Below are positions 22,574-33,215 of a stretch of DNA of 64,000 nt, piece after piece. The notes below the pieces were generated by a model. The model made no database searches. It was not told the origin of the DNA and saw nothing but the letters and a program-made list of their open reading frames with translations. Positions within the stretch are counted from its first letter, which is position 1. Each line of letters starts with the position of its first letter. The stretch spans positions 4,345,001 through 4,409,000 of the forward strand of contig JAMKCF010000008.1 of assembly GCA_023634235.1 (NCBI GenBank), in the 5' to 3' direction. Position numbers and translations under genes: made by a program. This DNA is from Pisaster brevispinus (lineage: Eukaryota > Echinodermata > Asteroidea > Forcipulatida > Asteriidae).

Positions 22574-22857
22574 TAGGCCGTTCTTATATGTATTTAAAAA
22601 ACACGAATCTTACCTTTTATATTGCAGTAAAACAACTCGACGATGTGAGTACTGCACATGAGTGTAACATGTGCGTGCGCGCGTGTACAATGTTGTGTTC
22701 GCCAAAAACGCCACCAATCGGCGGATCGCTTTCAAGGTTTACGCAAAAAGACTCAACAGGCTTGCGAAAACTTAAATTTAATAGACCTAAGGTTCAAAAC
22801 TTAGGCCTAAAGTTTAGTTAGTTGGAACTTTTTATGCATACTAGACTCAATATCATT

Positions 22858-23071
22858 CCCTTACACCGATGTGTGTAAAGCACTGATAATCAGTAGGCTT
22901 TTCCTAGTCGTGTGAAGAAAAAAAATCCACAGGCATGATCACTCGGATGGGATTCGAACCCACGACCTTTGCCGAATCCCACAAATCCCATCCAAGTCAT
23001 TTTTATATCAGTGGAATTTTGTCACAGGACTCCGGAAAAGTACTAAATATACAGTGCTTTACACCGTGTAA
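22858..23071. mobile_element. Inverted-repeat element enclosing a tRNA-like B box
   Basis: Ends CTTACACCGATGTGTGTAAA-GCACTGAT and ACAGTGCTTTACACCGTGTA-AG are inverted copies. Inside, on the - strand, GTGGGTTCGAATCCCATCC gives a pol III B box, but no A box at proper spacing is clear. It may be a MITE that captured a SINE or tRNA remnant. Confidence 0.5.
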
Positions 23072-23105
23072 GACCAATCCCCGATCCCCAATTAACATTG
23101 AAAGT

Positions 23106-24655
23106 GTAGGGTTAGGATAAGGGTTAGGGTTAGGGTTAGAGTTACGGTTAGGGTAAGGGTTAGGGTCAGTGTTAGGGTTAGCATCACGGTCAGGGTCAGT
23201 TCTAGGGTTAAGTTTAGGGTTTGTGTAAGGGTTAGGGTTATGCTTAGTGCTAATTTTAGGGTTTGGCTTAGGGTTAGGCTGAGGCTTAGGGTTAGGGTAA
23301 GGGTTATTTCGAGGGTCAGGGTCAGGGTCAGGGTCAGGGTTAGGGTTAGGGTAATGGATAGGCTCAGGTTAAGGATAAGGGTTAGGGTTAAGCTGAGGGT
23401 TAGGGTTAGGCTTAGCCTTAGGGTAAGGGTTAGGGTTAGGTGTAGGGTTAGGGTTTGGGTTAGGGTTAGCGTTAGACTCATTCTTAAATACAAACTTGAA
23501 ACTCTGCCGATTTACTAACTTAGCTTTGTTCTACTTTAGGTTGACTTTAGGGTTAGGGTAAGGGTAAGGGTTGGGGTTAGGGTTAGGGTTAGGGTTAGGG
23601 TTAGGGTTAGGGTTAGGGCTAGGGTTGGGGTTAGGGTTAGGGTTAGGGTTAGGGTTAGGGTTAGGGTTAGGGTATAGGGTCAGCGTCAGGGTCAGCATCA
23701 CGGTCAGGGTCCGAGCCAGGGTTAAGTATAGTGTTTGTATAAGGGTTAGGGGTAGGGTTAGGGTTAGGGTTATGCTTAGTGCTATGTTTAGTGTTTGGCT
23801 TAGGGGGTTAGGCTGTGAGGCTTAGGGTTAGGGTAAGGGTTAATTCTAGGTTCAGGGTCAGGGTCAGGGTTAGTGTTAGGGTAAGGGTTAGGGTTAGGGT
23901 TAGGGTTAGGGTTAGGCTTAGGGTTAGGCTTAGGCTTAGACTTAGGGTTAGGGTAAGGGTCAGCGTCAGGGTCAGCATCACGGTCAGGGTCCGATCCAGG
24001 GTTAAGTATAGTGTTTTTATAAGGTTAGGGGTAGTGTTAGGGTTAGTGCTTATTGCTATTTTTAGTGTTTGGCTTAGGGTTAGGCTGAGGCTTAGGGTTA
24101 GGGTAAGGGTTAATTCTAGGTTCAGGGTCAGGGTCAGGGTTTGTGTTAGGGTAACTGATAGGCTCAGGATAAGAATTAGGGTTAAGGTTAAGCTTAGGGT
24201 TAGGTTTAGGCTTAGCCTTAGGGTTAGGGTTAGGTTTAGATTTAGGGTAAGGGTTTGGGTTAGGGTTAGTGTTAGACTCATTCTTAAATACAAACTTGAA
24301 ACTTTGCCGATTTACTAACTTAGCTTTGTTCTACTTGAGGTTGACGTCGCCCATAAAATTTGTTTGGTTAGGGTTAGTGATAGGGTTATATATAGGGTTA
24401 GGGTTTGGGTGGGGGTTATGGTTAGGGTTTGGGTTAGGGTAGGGGTTAGGGTAAGTGTTAGGGTTAGGGTAAGGGTTAGGGTTAGGGTTAGGGTTAGGGT
24501 TAGGGTTAGGGTTAGGGTTAGGGTTAGGGTAAGGGTTATGCTTAGGTGTTTAGGTTTACGGTTTGGGTTAGGGTTAGCGTTAGACTCATTCTTAACAACA
24601 AACTTGAAACTCTGCACAATTTACTAACTTTGCTTTTTTCTACTTTAGGTTGATG
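23106..24655 (+). repeat. Interstitial telomeric array (TTAGGG) with higher-order repeats
   Basis: Perfect TTAGGG runs at about 23575-23670 and 24476-24530 sit among degenerate variants (TTAGGC, GTCAGGG, TTAAGG). GCATCACGGTCAGGGTC recurs at 23181, 23695 and 23975, and a 75-bp non-telomeric block (TTAGACTCATTCTTAAATAC through TTCTACTTTAGGTTGA) recurs at about 23483, 24270 and 24580. ORFs here (VRVRVR, LTLTLT) are artefacts. Confidence 0.93.
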
Positions 24656-25132
24656 TCACCCATTAATATTTTTCATCTGTTGTTGGTTTTTATGCAACGG
24701 TACTTATAATTAAGTTAAATGCTATGTAAGATGCTGGCTTATCTTTAAATAATAAATTAAATTTTAATTAAAGTCCCCTGGTTTTTTGGGGGGTTTTGGT
24801 TTTTTTTTTCAAAACAGAAAGACTCACAAACTTTTTGGGGTTCAGAAATTCCGTTAGCTGTTAGTTTTTTTATGTACTTTTCTAAAATGTCTGCAGAAGA
24901 AATCTTTGAAACCATTTCCCAGAACCAACATACTTGTTCTATTAAAGTTCAAGGGAAAACTGAGATTTTATTTTTAAAATAACTCAAGTTTGTTTGTTTA
25001 TTGTTAGAATTGCCATGCATAAAATTTGTAATGCTATTACTATAACCAAAACTAAGTTTTGCTACCGTGTACTAATAATATAAACATTTTAATAAACCCT
25101 TAAATCCTCAAATTAAACCAGTCTGTTTTTAA
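24656..25132. other. No gene seen
   Basis: AT-rich flank of the telomeric array with a (G)n/(T)n tract at about 24782-24810. Confidence 0.4.
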
Positions 25133-25322
25133 GACGAAGTTTGATTGGGATTCTACCGACAAACAAAATAGATTACGTGAGGAAGCGCTTACCAGCCAGC
25201 AACCGTCATCTTTTACAGCAAGTCTAAGTTTCCGTTGACCCAAGGGTGGGATCTCATGGTGGGCACGTAGTCTCTTTCCTTTGTCATGGTGGTCGGTAGA
25301 ATCCCAATCACATTTCGTCTAA
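25133..25322. mobile_element. Hairpin segment at the 3' side of the DIRS-like element
   Basis: GACGAAGTTTGATTGGGATT-CTACCGAC and its complement GTCGGTAGAATCCCAATC-ACATTTCGTC bound 190 bp. The interior (25172-25210) also matches 28718-28757 in inverted orientation. It is either a separate MITE or part of the rearranged terminus of the DIRS-like element. Confidence 0.5.
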
Positions 25323-25701
25323 TTTAGAATAATTTAAGGATTCCACCTCACCATCATGACGTCACTCCAGAGACCACGTGAGATGTTTAAAGTAACGTGA
25401 ACTTGACCTAAGAACCACCAAATAGTTGAAAGACATTTCAATAAACATCTTTGTAACACAGTTTAATAATAAAAAGAATTCAAACAGCTTTATTGAATCA
25501 ATATGTGTTTAAGATGTGTATAAACAAAACAAACAAATAAACAGTGAGTATTTGTTCATTTGTTTTTAAATACCTTTCTCAACATTTCTTCAGACAAAGT
25601 TAATTAAACTTTGAACCGAACACTGTTTTTTTGTTTAAAATGTAGATAGCTGCTTTCTTTGCAAAAATGCAGTTGAAAAATCTAGAGTTGTAATGGTTGT
25701 T

Positions 25702-26828
25702 TTATTTTAACAAAAACCCCGCAAAAGTCTTTGCTCCAGACCAACCTGCTGTTAACAAAATTATTTGTATAGGTACTCCAGCAGTTGCAGCTGCAGGAGA
25801 GGTCGATGCACCCCTGATACTGTGCGGTATGAACTTTGACACGGATCCACCTTCGTCTCTTGACGGTGCTCCGTCTGGTTTCTGAAAATTTATAAATGAT
25901 TTGGTTTCTTGAGCTCGCACAAACTGAGTGCGCTCAATATATTCTCTAAGATTATCAACTATGCACAATTTCTGGTTATCGGGGTACCTAGGCATAATCT
26001 GCCTGATGTACTCATGGACGAGTCTGTTTTAACATACATTGTTCTCTAAGACTTAAACAACACTCTGTGTGCCCCCTCCCCCCCCCCCACCGGAGATTCT
26101 TTCCCACATACAACAAACTGTGTACAAATATCTTCTGACAGCGCCCTCTTCTGAATCAATGTCCTTCAGACCATGAAAGGGGGGGCAGAAACTCCGGGGG
26201 ACAGATTTCCCTTTGACACACACCGTCAGTAGAGCTAGTAAAGTTACCACTTTTTCACTGAGCACATTTAATGAGACTTTTTCATCAGAGTCTATTGAAT
26301 TAAGATAATTTAGCAATACACTAACATCCTAAACAGACTTATACGTGGAAAAGTTGGTCTGCTATTGAAAACACCCCTGTGGAATCTTGAGGTGAGTGCG
26401 TGATTTTCTAAATGAGTGCCACCTACTGGCAAAGTATAAATTGCTGAAATTGCCGATCTTGCGGTAGGAGCCTTGGCTTAGTCCAGCATCAAAAAAATCC
26501 GCTGAGAAATTTAAGGCATTACCTATGGTTGGTTTTATGGGATTGATATTTCCACGAGAACAAAATACTCCCATTTTCTTAAGTAGCAGAAATATTGCTT
26601 TTTGGTCTTGCTTCTCCCATGAGGAGACAATAGTGTCAGACATCCTGGAGTGGGTGAAAGGCTCTTGTCTTTAAGACGTTCCCAGATAAATGACAAGCTA
26701 GCAGTGACATCTTGGAATGAAGCGAATGTAATGATGCTTGTTTGTCTTGTGGCAATTCTAGTGGTGCCATGGAGGATGGGATTAGCACTGGGTCTGTCAC
26801 TAGCATGTGCCGCCTTGGGTACCGACAT
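25702..26828 (-). pseudogene. Tyrosine recombinase of the DIRS-like element (broken)
   Basis: The N-terminal SAM-like half reads KKMGVFCSRGNINPIKPTIG and NALNFSADFFDAGLS (26362-26643). A middle piece is LNYLNSIDSDEKVSLNVLSE with KVVTLLALLT (26225-26316), just before where the first catalytic Arg should lie. The catalytic half (25702-25995) keeps the HxxR box as PHSIRGASTS and a GVPIQIILLTAGWS segment. The expected tyrosine, normally in a TFxKFY-type motif, is replaced (TFAGFLLK). A family C MITE sits between the middle and catalytic parts. It would have integrated a circular cDNA; as found it is inactive. Confidence 0.75.
26072..26207. mobile_element. Family C MITE nested in the recombinase pseudogene
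   Basis: Inverted CCGGAGATTCTTTCCC and GGGGCAGAAACTCCGG ends with poly-C and poly-G edges; the centre has ACAGCGCCCTCTTCTGA. Same family as 5213-5349. Confidence 0.65.
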
Positions 26829-26879
26829 ATTGGGTAGGCCAGTTGGGTACTATCAGAAGCTCTTTGGCATTGTCGTCCA

Positions 26880-27125
26880 TAATTATCAGGAGGAATCGTC
26901 TGATTAAGCTGAAAGGTTGGAAAGCATAAAATTGAGAAGTTTCCCGTGAAATCAAAAATGCATTTAAGCCAATTGCTTCTGGGTCTGCCGACTTAATTGT
27001 TGAAACATTTGTGCCCTAAGCATCCACTCTGAATTTAATATTTATATTTTTGGACTCAATATCTGCGGTTGTGTTCTGTTGTCCAGGAATATGTGCAGCA
27101 CTGAGCCACATTTCGTTCTTTTTTG
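26880..27125 (-). pseudogene. RNase H end of the DIRS-like element
   Basis: The frame reads NEMWLSAAHIPGQQNTTADI then ESKNINIKF, and further on SADPEAIGLNAFLISRE, FYAFQPFSLIRRF and ELLIVPNWPTQ. The AAHIPG-x-x-N-x-x-AD signature is the C-terminal RNase H motif of retroelements, and the YAFPPFSLI-like and VPxWPTQ segments are typical of the RNase H-recombinase linker in DIRS-group proteins. The upstream RT is cut off by the family B insertion near 27130. Confidence 0.7.
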
Positions 27126-27129
27126 CCCA

Positions 27130-27930
27130 AATTCAATATTTGCTTCCCATTGTATTCGATACCCTTCCAGTACAAAATTTGTCAACATCCAAAACATTCG
27201 ATGACGTCATTCTGAGAAAAATGGGCCTGGAGTTTTTTGTACGGGGATGGTTGGTTCATAACTGACTTTTTCAGAGCAAAAATTTGAGACTGGCGTCATA
27301 TGATTTCAAAAAGTAATGGATCTTTTCAAAGGAGGAACTTTGTTGTCCGCCAAAAGGTAAAATTTAAGGCCGTTTTGATTAAATATAATCGAAAGTCAGG
27401 AATGAACCAAAACATCCCCGTAGAAAAATGTAGAAACCCATTTTTCTCAGAATGAATGCTGACATATTTTGCACTGGAAGGCAACGGCGTAGCCAGCACT
27501 TTTTTTGATGGCATTGGGGACACGGGGGCTTTGCTTTTAAGTGGAAGGGGCGGGAAATGGGTTTGTCAGTGTGGTGGGGGTCATGCTTTTATTTTGGAAG
27601 GGGACGATGCAGTGGCCACCATCCTCTTATGTTCTTGGCATTTTGTGGTTCTTTTTATTGTTATACTTATTTTGTAAGTTTATCGTGATTTTCTTTTCGT
27701 GAGAAGGGGGAGGACTTGGGGCACAGGAAATTTGTGGGCGCACGTGCCCCCAGCCCGGTCCCCCTTGGCTACGCCACTGCTGGGAGGGTATCGACTTCAA
27801 TGGCAATTCACCATTTTAATGTGAGGTTAGAGACTTGTATTGTTCCCCCACTCACATAAGGAGTATAATTATCTACTGGAAAATGAGTACATTACAGAAT
27901 TGCATTGGTCGTTTCCCTTCCACTTTAATG
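27130..27930. mobile_element. Family B foldback element nested in the DIRS-like element
   Basis: TGTCAACATCCAAAACATTC with TGACGTCATTCTGAGAAAAA and TGGG near 27180 have inverted partners near 27390-27440, and the right end (TGAGGTTAGAGACTTGTA, GGAAAATGAGTACAT) matches the 17812 and 41990 copies. It is split by a family F element at 27485-27781. Confidence 0.65.
27485..27781. mobile_element. Family F element nested in the family B element
   Basis: ACGGCGTAGCCAGCAC at the left and TTGGCTACGCCACTGCT at the right, with GTGCCCCC-rich interior. Third level of nesting: F within B within DIRS-like. Confidence 0.7.
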
Positions 27931-27959
27931 TAGTGTTGTCAATATAATCGTACACGGTC

Positions 27960-28572
27960 AGTTTTCCAATCTTTGCAAAACGGTTTCAATAAATGTATTC
28001 TAACTTCACAAAAGCTACTGACCTTGCTGCCCTCTATTGATGTGCTTTGGGCAGTTATTATTTGGTGCTTTGGCCCCGTTCGTTGTACGGTCGTCTTCTG
28101 CTGAGCCTGGGGGGGGGGGGGGGGGGGGGTAGTGGCCCTTTTGGTTGTTCTCTGTTCCTCCATACTTTTTTGCCTGAGTACTATACCTGCTTGCGTAATG
28201 GTAGCCAAAGCCTCTTCGGTGGCCCAAACCTCGGGCATCACCGCCTCGACCAATTTTAGTAGAATTAATGCCCTTGACTTCTTTAGGTCAAATCATCCCC
28301 AAACAATAACTTCGTGTTGGGAACAGATGGCGCACATAGACGCTGGTATTGAGCATTCAAATCAGGACGCATAAGTTCCCTTTCTTCGAAGATTTAAATC
28401 AATTATTGGCATTCGCTCATTTAACGTGTTTGTGGTAAATCATGATTGGATTGCTCCCCAGCCTCGGACAAACCACGACAACTTCGTTGCCGTGATGGCG
28501 GAACGTTGGGTGTGGCGACAAATCGGATATTTTGCCCAATTCTAGGAAGCTGTCAATAAATGCCTCAGCCAT
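27960..28572 (-). pseudogene. Gag-like region of the DIRS-like element
   Basis: Three readable pieces on the - strand: MAEAFIDSFLELGKISDLSP starting at 28572; LMRPDLNAQYQRLCAPSVPN with TKLLFGDDL (28378-28270); and a Gly/Arg-rich GRGGDARGLGHRRGFGYHYA stretch (about 28255-28196). The PDLN-x-x-YQ-x-LC and LLFGDDL motifs followed by a Gly/Arg-rich tail fit DIRS-group gag C-termini. A G-run of about 20 bases (28109 on) breaks the frame. Confidence 0.6.
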
Positions 28573-28922
28573 AATTGTCAGTGGAAAGTAATAAAAAGTT
28601 ACTATATTTTTACCTTAAAACAACTTGTTGCTGCGAGTAAAGCAAATGCAGTGGATGCACAAGCTTTGGCCTGGGTGCACTGACTACGTCCGCTCTCTGC
28701 AGCTGGCTTAATCGCACGATGACGGATGCTTGCTGGCAAGCTCTATCTCACAGCATAGCAAAGACTGGTCCTTGCTCTATGATCTCACGTGGTCTCTGGA
28801 GAGACGTCATGATGACGAGGTGGAATACGATTAAGTTTAAGATGTAACAAATTGAAATTGACCACTTAAAATAGAGGGCGCAAAACTCCAAACTTTGCCT
28901 ATACAATTTGCTCGGTCATAAC

Positions 28923-29109
28923 CCAACCTCGTTCCCAGGGGTGATCGATCTCGCCGGGCCATTTTTTCCCAGCATGCCTTGCTCGCCATCCTCCCCACTC
29001 GCTACCATGGGCAGAGCGCCGTATCGACACCTCTCGTAATTATGAGCGAGCAAGGCATTCTGGGGAAAAATTGCGCGGCGAGATCGATCACCCCCGGGAA
29101 CGAGGTTGG
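28923..29109. mobile_element. Long-armed foldback MITE (CCAACCTCGTTCCC ends)
   Basis: Arms of about 60 bp: CCAACCTCGTTCCCAGGGGT-GATCGATCTCGCCGGGC at the left, and the complement ending CCCGGGAACGAGGTTGG at the right. Both keep the GCATGCCTTGCTCG/CGAGCAAGGCATTC pair. Centre of about 60 bp. Recent-looking hairpin. Confidence 0.85.
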
Positions 29110-29679
29110 CTTTCTCAGACTTATAATCGCTCATAATTTTTGATAAGCTACTTCGTGACATATAAAGTCTCACTTTGTTTCACACGGGATTCCCCCCCCC
29201 ACCAACCCGGTGATTCTATCCCCATACATGAAGGCTACGGCGCCTTATTTTGACTCAACTTCCTTCATCCCTTTAATTAATTCACCGTATTTGGGACACA
29301 ACGTACGGGGGGAGGGGGTCCCAGTACGGGCTTCTTCTTAGACAAGAAGCCCCTCCACTTGTGATAAAAAGTACAGTTCATAACTGAGTGCCCGGGCAAT
29401 TTCATGGGGGAAAAGAAAGCTTAAAGTTTAAAAATAATCCACAATGTTTATTTGTTTAATACCATTATATCAAAATTTTAACATTACTATAACCAACATA
29501 TCAAACATTTTAATTAACCCATTAATACGTTCAAATTAAGTTTGAGATGTAACACATTAAAATTGACCAATTTAAGTGTGAGGGTGGCAAAACTCTTTGT
29601 GTACAATTTATTTTTGAAGACAAGTCATAAGAGGGAATCAAATCCTGCAACTGCACTGAATAAAGTATACAATTAAATT
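29110..29679. other. No gene seen
   Basis: Contains a partial family C-like end near 29187 and GGGGGGAGGGGG at 29310; nothing coding. Confidence 0.35.
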
Positions 29680-29750
29680 AAATGTGGCTCTCCTAATCTG
29701 AAGTTTAAACTTATGATAAATTCAAACTTCAGATTAAGGGAGCCACATTT
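29680..29750. repeat. Perfect small hairpin, ~30-bp arms
   Basis: AAATGTGGCTCTCCTAATCT-GAAGTTTAAAC pairs with TTCAAACTTCAGATTAAGGG-AGCCACATTT around a 10-nt loop. It could be a tiny MITE, or, if transcribed, a small-RNA precursor-like hairpin. Confidence 0.75.
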
Positions 29751-31111
29751 GATATAATGTTCTACACTAGAATTATACCATTTTTTTAATAAACCCAAAT
29801 GGATGTTTCATCAGTGAATTTGAGCTCGCTATTGTAATATGATTTCAATTTTTGATATAGATCACCATCAAATTCAATTTGACAAACTGAAATAAAAACT
29901 AATTTAAAAAATGTTATAGGAGTAGAAATACTAGCCTTTGAAAGGAAATGTTTTCTAACCGTTGTTTCATCCAAAAAGTTTAAACTTTTCCCAGCAATTT
30001 AAACATTAATAAACACCATATTTACTTGTTGCTCAAAGTTTGGGGATGCCCGTCCAGTCGTGAAAACATAAACAGCGTAATATTGGGATGCCCGCCCTTT
30101 TCATGATTAACGTATTAACAAATTCGCAACTTTTTTTCCTTATAATGGTAATGGTTCAGGATTGTAAATTAACAATTATGATTTTCAACATGCCCCTCCC
30201 TTCGTGAAAACATTGACAAAATAGGGAACTAAATTAATCTTCGTTATGTCGCCCCAATTAGTAATATTTGAAACATCAAATTCCAGTCGTCCAGTCGTTT
30301 CAGCAAGCAAAAAGGTCAATCGTAGCCATGTGCGTCTCAAACGAAAACTCTCAAAGAATAAATTTGTATCTTGGACAAACGTCTTGAGCAAAATGTGCAC
30401 TTTACAAAAAGCGCTTGGTGGAGGAAGTGGTACGTGCAAGGATTTGGTTGCGTGTGGTGTGAGGTTTGGGTTAGGGTTAGTGCTAGAGTTGCAGCTTGCG
30501 TAAGGATGGTGGGTTTTCATGCGGGCGCAAGTTATAAAATGCACATCGTTTTTGCTCATTTATGTTTGCCCATGACACTTTCATCGTGATGGTTTGTTTT
30601 GTCTTTGTGTCCTTTTTGCACATTTTTTCGCGCTATGTTCAGACGAAAGGTGATGTCACAATTCTGTTTGATTTCACTATGCTCTCATTTTCACGAGAAT
30701 AGACCTATTTGCATACAACGTCACGAGCACCCAAAAAGCCCTCACTGGGTTTAATGAAGACCTAACATTGACCGAGATTGGTGACCAGCGCTTTTACGTT
30801 TCCATTGTTTGACCTGAGCGGTGGTGGCCAAGGCAAAGGGGTCAATTACTAACTTAAAAAACCCCATTATAATTGGAGAACACGAGATGAATCACCTTTA
30901 CAGAGGGACTGTTTTCAAGATCAAAGGTGACCTGTGGCTGTACATGTACTTTATAAACGTAACCAAGTTACTGCACGAGCGCGTATGGGTCAGAGTTCGT
31001 AATTCATTGTACAGCCAGTCAGCCACTGGCCTCCCGTGATCTTGGGGACAGTCTCCCTTTATATTTCCTTGAGTAAAGCCAAAGATTACGACCCTTGTTA
31101 TGACAACTTAA
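29751..31111. other. No gene seen
   Basis: AT-rich with chance ORFs. A short TTAGGG remnant sits at about 30466. A GGGGATGCCCG-CC word recurs at 30041 and 30084. Confidence 0.35.
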
Positions 31112-31244
31112 GCCGTGTCCGAATTGGCGGCTACGGCTACGGCTGGATCGCTGCGTCATCATGTGTTAAACCTACTGGACGTCCTAGTAACACCCTTAGC
31201 AAAAGTCGTAGCCGTATATCTATAGCCGCCAATTCGGATATGGC
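31112..31244. mobile_element. Harbinger-like MITE (GGCTACGGCTACGGCT arms), copy 1
   Basis: GCCGTGTCCGAATTGGCGGC-TACGGCTACGGCT pairs with the complement ending GCCGCCAATTCGGATATGGC. It is flanked by TAA at the left and TAG at the right, near a 3-bp target-site duplication. Copy 2 at 56211-56350 has TAA on both sides. Confidence 0.75.
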
Positions 31245-31471
31245 TAGAGTTACACTTAATCTAATTGAAGTTGTGGTAAAACTTGGGTTTCTTGAGGTAT
31301 GCAATAATTTAAAACCTCATGAAACTTTCCTCATGAAAAGCACAAATTCTAATTAAAAAATTAATAAAAATAACCTCAACCAATTTTCAGGAAGAACCCA
31401 ATAATCAGTGACTTTTTTGCTATTTTCAATTTTGTTTTACAAATACATGTAGCTTTCCTTTTCTTTTGGAG

Positions 31472-31639
31472 TCCACTCCCTCAATCTTTAACTATGTTAC
31501 CCCTGATCCATCAAAATCCAAACACAAGCTCTTCTCAGATTTTATTAATCGCAGTGTTTCGCATAGTACTTGTAATAGTAGCCAAACCAGCTACAACTGG
31601 CATGACGTCCGGGCCCTGTTTCTCACAGCTTATGGATAA
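31472..31639 (+). CDS. Possible terminal coding exon, unidentified
   Basis: A pyrimidine-rich TTTCCTTTTCTTTTGGAG acceptor precedes 55 codons ending in TAA: STPSIFNYVTPDPSKSKHKL, FSDFINRSVSHSTCNSSQTS, YNWHDVRALFLTAYG. The peptide is coding-like, but a second frame is also open and no partner exon is found. A donor-like AAG/GTAAGC lies 65 bp downstream. Confidence 0.22.
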   Translation, partial: STPSIFNYVTPDPSKSKHKLFSDFINRSVSHSTCNSSQTSYNWHDVRALFLTAYG

Positions 31640-32816
31640 ATAAGGAGAAACCAGCCACGAAGAGCATACAAGACATAAGGTTGCGACTTGTAACCTTTTT
31701 AAGGTAAGCAAAAGTGTTTGTACTTTTTAGCTGCTGTATGAAATTATTTTGCCCTGTTACTCTAATCTATAAGTTGTGTGTGTTCATTAGTCAAAGGCAT
31801 TTGCTGTTGGATTTTGATGGATTCTGGACAAGTCCTATTTTAATAAAAATTAATTTGTGCACATTTAATAAAAAATGTCCACAAAGTCAGTCCGCAGATG
31901 ATCCTTGTAGCCGTTCTAATGTCGAGAAGTTGATGTTAGGGTAGTCTCTCATCTTATCTGGTTAGACTTGTAGGAGTCCTTCGTCAGCTCCAGGAACACA
32001 CCATCACCAGCCCCCAAAGCGCTGGTGTCTCAAACATCTTCAAGTAATCTCTGTAGTCCTCTTCTCAGCCTACAAGTAAAAGTAAGAAATCACATTTTAA
32101 TTAACACCACGTAAACAAATACCAAGGATTTTGTCCAGTTCAATTTGGTGGCCATTTAAAGATGACACGGCCCGTATAATCAGCGTTTCATCAAGGTTTT
32201 TTTTTATTTGCCACTTGGTATGGTATTCAATTTGATAATTCGAAAAATAACCGAGGTTTGCCGGACTGTTTTCTTATGGCAGTTTTTCAAATGTTTCTGT
32301 AGTTCATGTTGGAGACACGATCTAGTGAGATTTGTGGTAACATGACGAACCTCTCTCTATGAGTTGTGGTGGTTCTGAAAAGTACCGAATATTTAACTTG
32401 ACGTTTCGATCAGTATGCTCTGATTGTCTTCAGCAGTTTCAATGGTTTTAAGCTCACACGTTGGCAATAAATGTCTGGCCTTTCTTGTATCGCAGCAATT
32501 ACAAGTGGCTCATACAAAACGGTTTTTAAAATCTCTTCTCCGACGTAAGGCCACCTTAGACGACGGGTTTAAAGTTTTCATTAATCTTGTACTTACCACG
32601 TTGCCCACTAGTAGATGTCTGTTCACGTTAACATTACTACTCCCCGATGCACACTGTATATACATGTCTTGGCTGAACGAGCATTGGCAAAAGGAATTTC
32701 TCAGCTGTAAAAACAAAAACAATGACGATTTTCATGAGTTAACCAGACTATACAAAAACAACTGATGTTTTATTGGTGAATTTATGCATGGTAAAGTGGC
32801 GGTTTTAAAATTAATT
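31640..32816. other. No gene supported
   Basis: The 113-codon ORF at 32424 shares a CCGATGCACACTGTATATAC-like segment with 33740-33790, so part of this region is a dispersed repeat. No splice-supported coding. Confidence 0.3.
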
Positions 32817-33215
32817 TAGGACCATGTCACACGAGGCAATTTTCAGGCAACCAGTTCAAGGCAAACTCAAAGAAAAAAAGGCATTACACATTAATGTTCA
32901 CATGTATTTCCTTGGGGATCGTAAGACATTGTTTGAATAATTACTCCTGTGCTACCAAAGTGTTGCTGCAGCAGAGTGCGCCAACAAGGTCCAATTTCAA
33001 TTAATGTTTCGGTCATGTCACACAGGGCAATTTTTACAGGCAACCAACTCCACTGCATTCCAACTGAACACTTAGATTCCACAAGAGCAACTTTTTTTAA
33101 AACAGTGTCTTACTGTCCCTGAGAAAATGACATACAAATTGTCTCTGTACCGATTTTTTCTTGGAGATTGCCTGGATCTGATTTGCCTGCACATTGTCTC
33201 TTGCGACATGGCCAA
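32817..33215. mobile_element. Family G foldback element, larger copy
   Basis: ACCATGTCACACGAGGCAAT-TTTCAGGCAACCAGTTC at the left; TTGCCTGCACATTGTCTCTT-GCGACATGGCC at the right; a second internal TCATGTCACACAGGGCAATT at 33013 suggests one copy inserted in or beside another. Confidence 0.65.

Larger units (their letters stand above)
25323..28835 (-). mobile_element. Decayed DIRS-like (tyrosine-recombinase) retroelement
   Basis: Read on the - strand the order is gag-like (28572-27960), RNase H tail (27125-26880), tyrosine recombinase (26828-25702). The outer ends are inverted: TTCCACCTCACCATCATGAC at 25341 against GTCATGATGACGAGGTGGAA at 28808, about 43 bp with few differences. Inner terminal sequence is also complementary to the other end, but in permuted order. 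Inverted, permuted termini plus RNase H and a recombinase instead of an integrase are the hallmarks of DIRS-group elements. The RT core is missing, its place taken by a nested insertion (27130-27930). All frames are broken. Confidence 0.75.

Noticed and set aside
23092..24617. Long ORFs on both strands reading VRVRVR or LTLTLT
   Set aside because: They are translations of degenerate TTAGGG repeats; a 6-bp period keeps all frames open.
28047..28259. Gly-rich + strand ORF through a poly-G run
   Set aside because: Antisense to the gag-like remnant; the glycines come from the homopolymer.
30185..30559. 124-codon - strand ORF
   Set aside because: No coding bias or motif; it overlaps a TTAGGG remnant and chance sequence.
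32424..32765. 113-codon + strand ORF
   Set aside because: Part of it is a dispersed repeat shared with 33740-33790, and no splice sites or domain support it.
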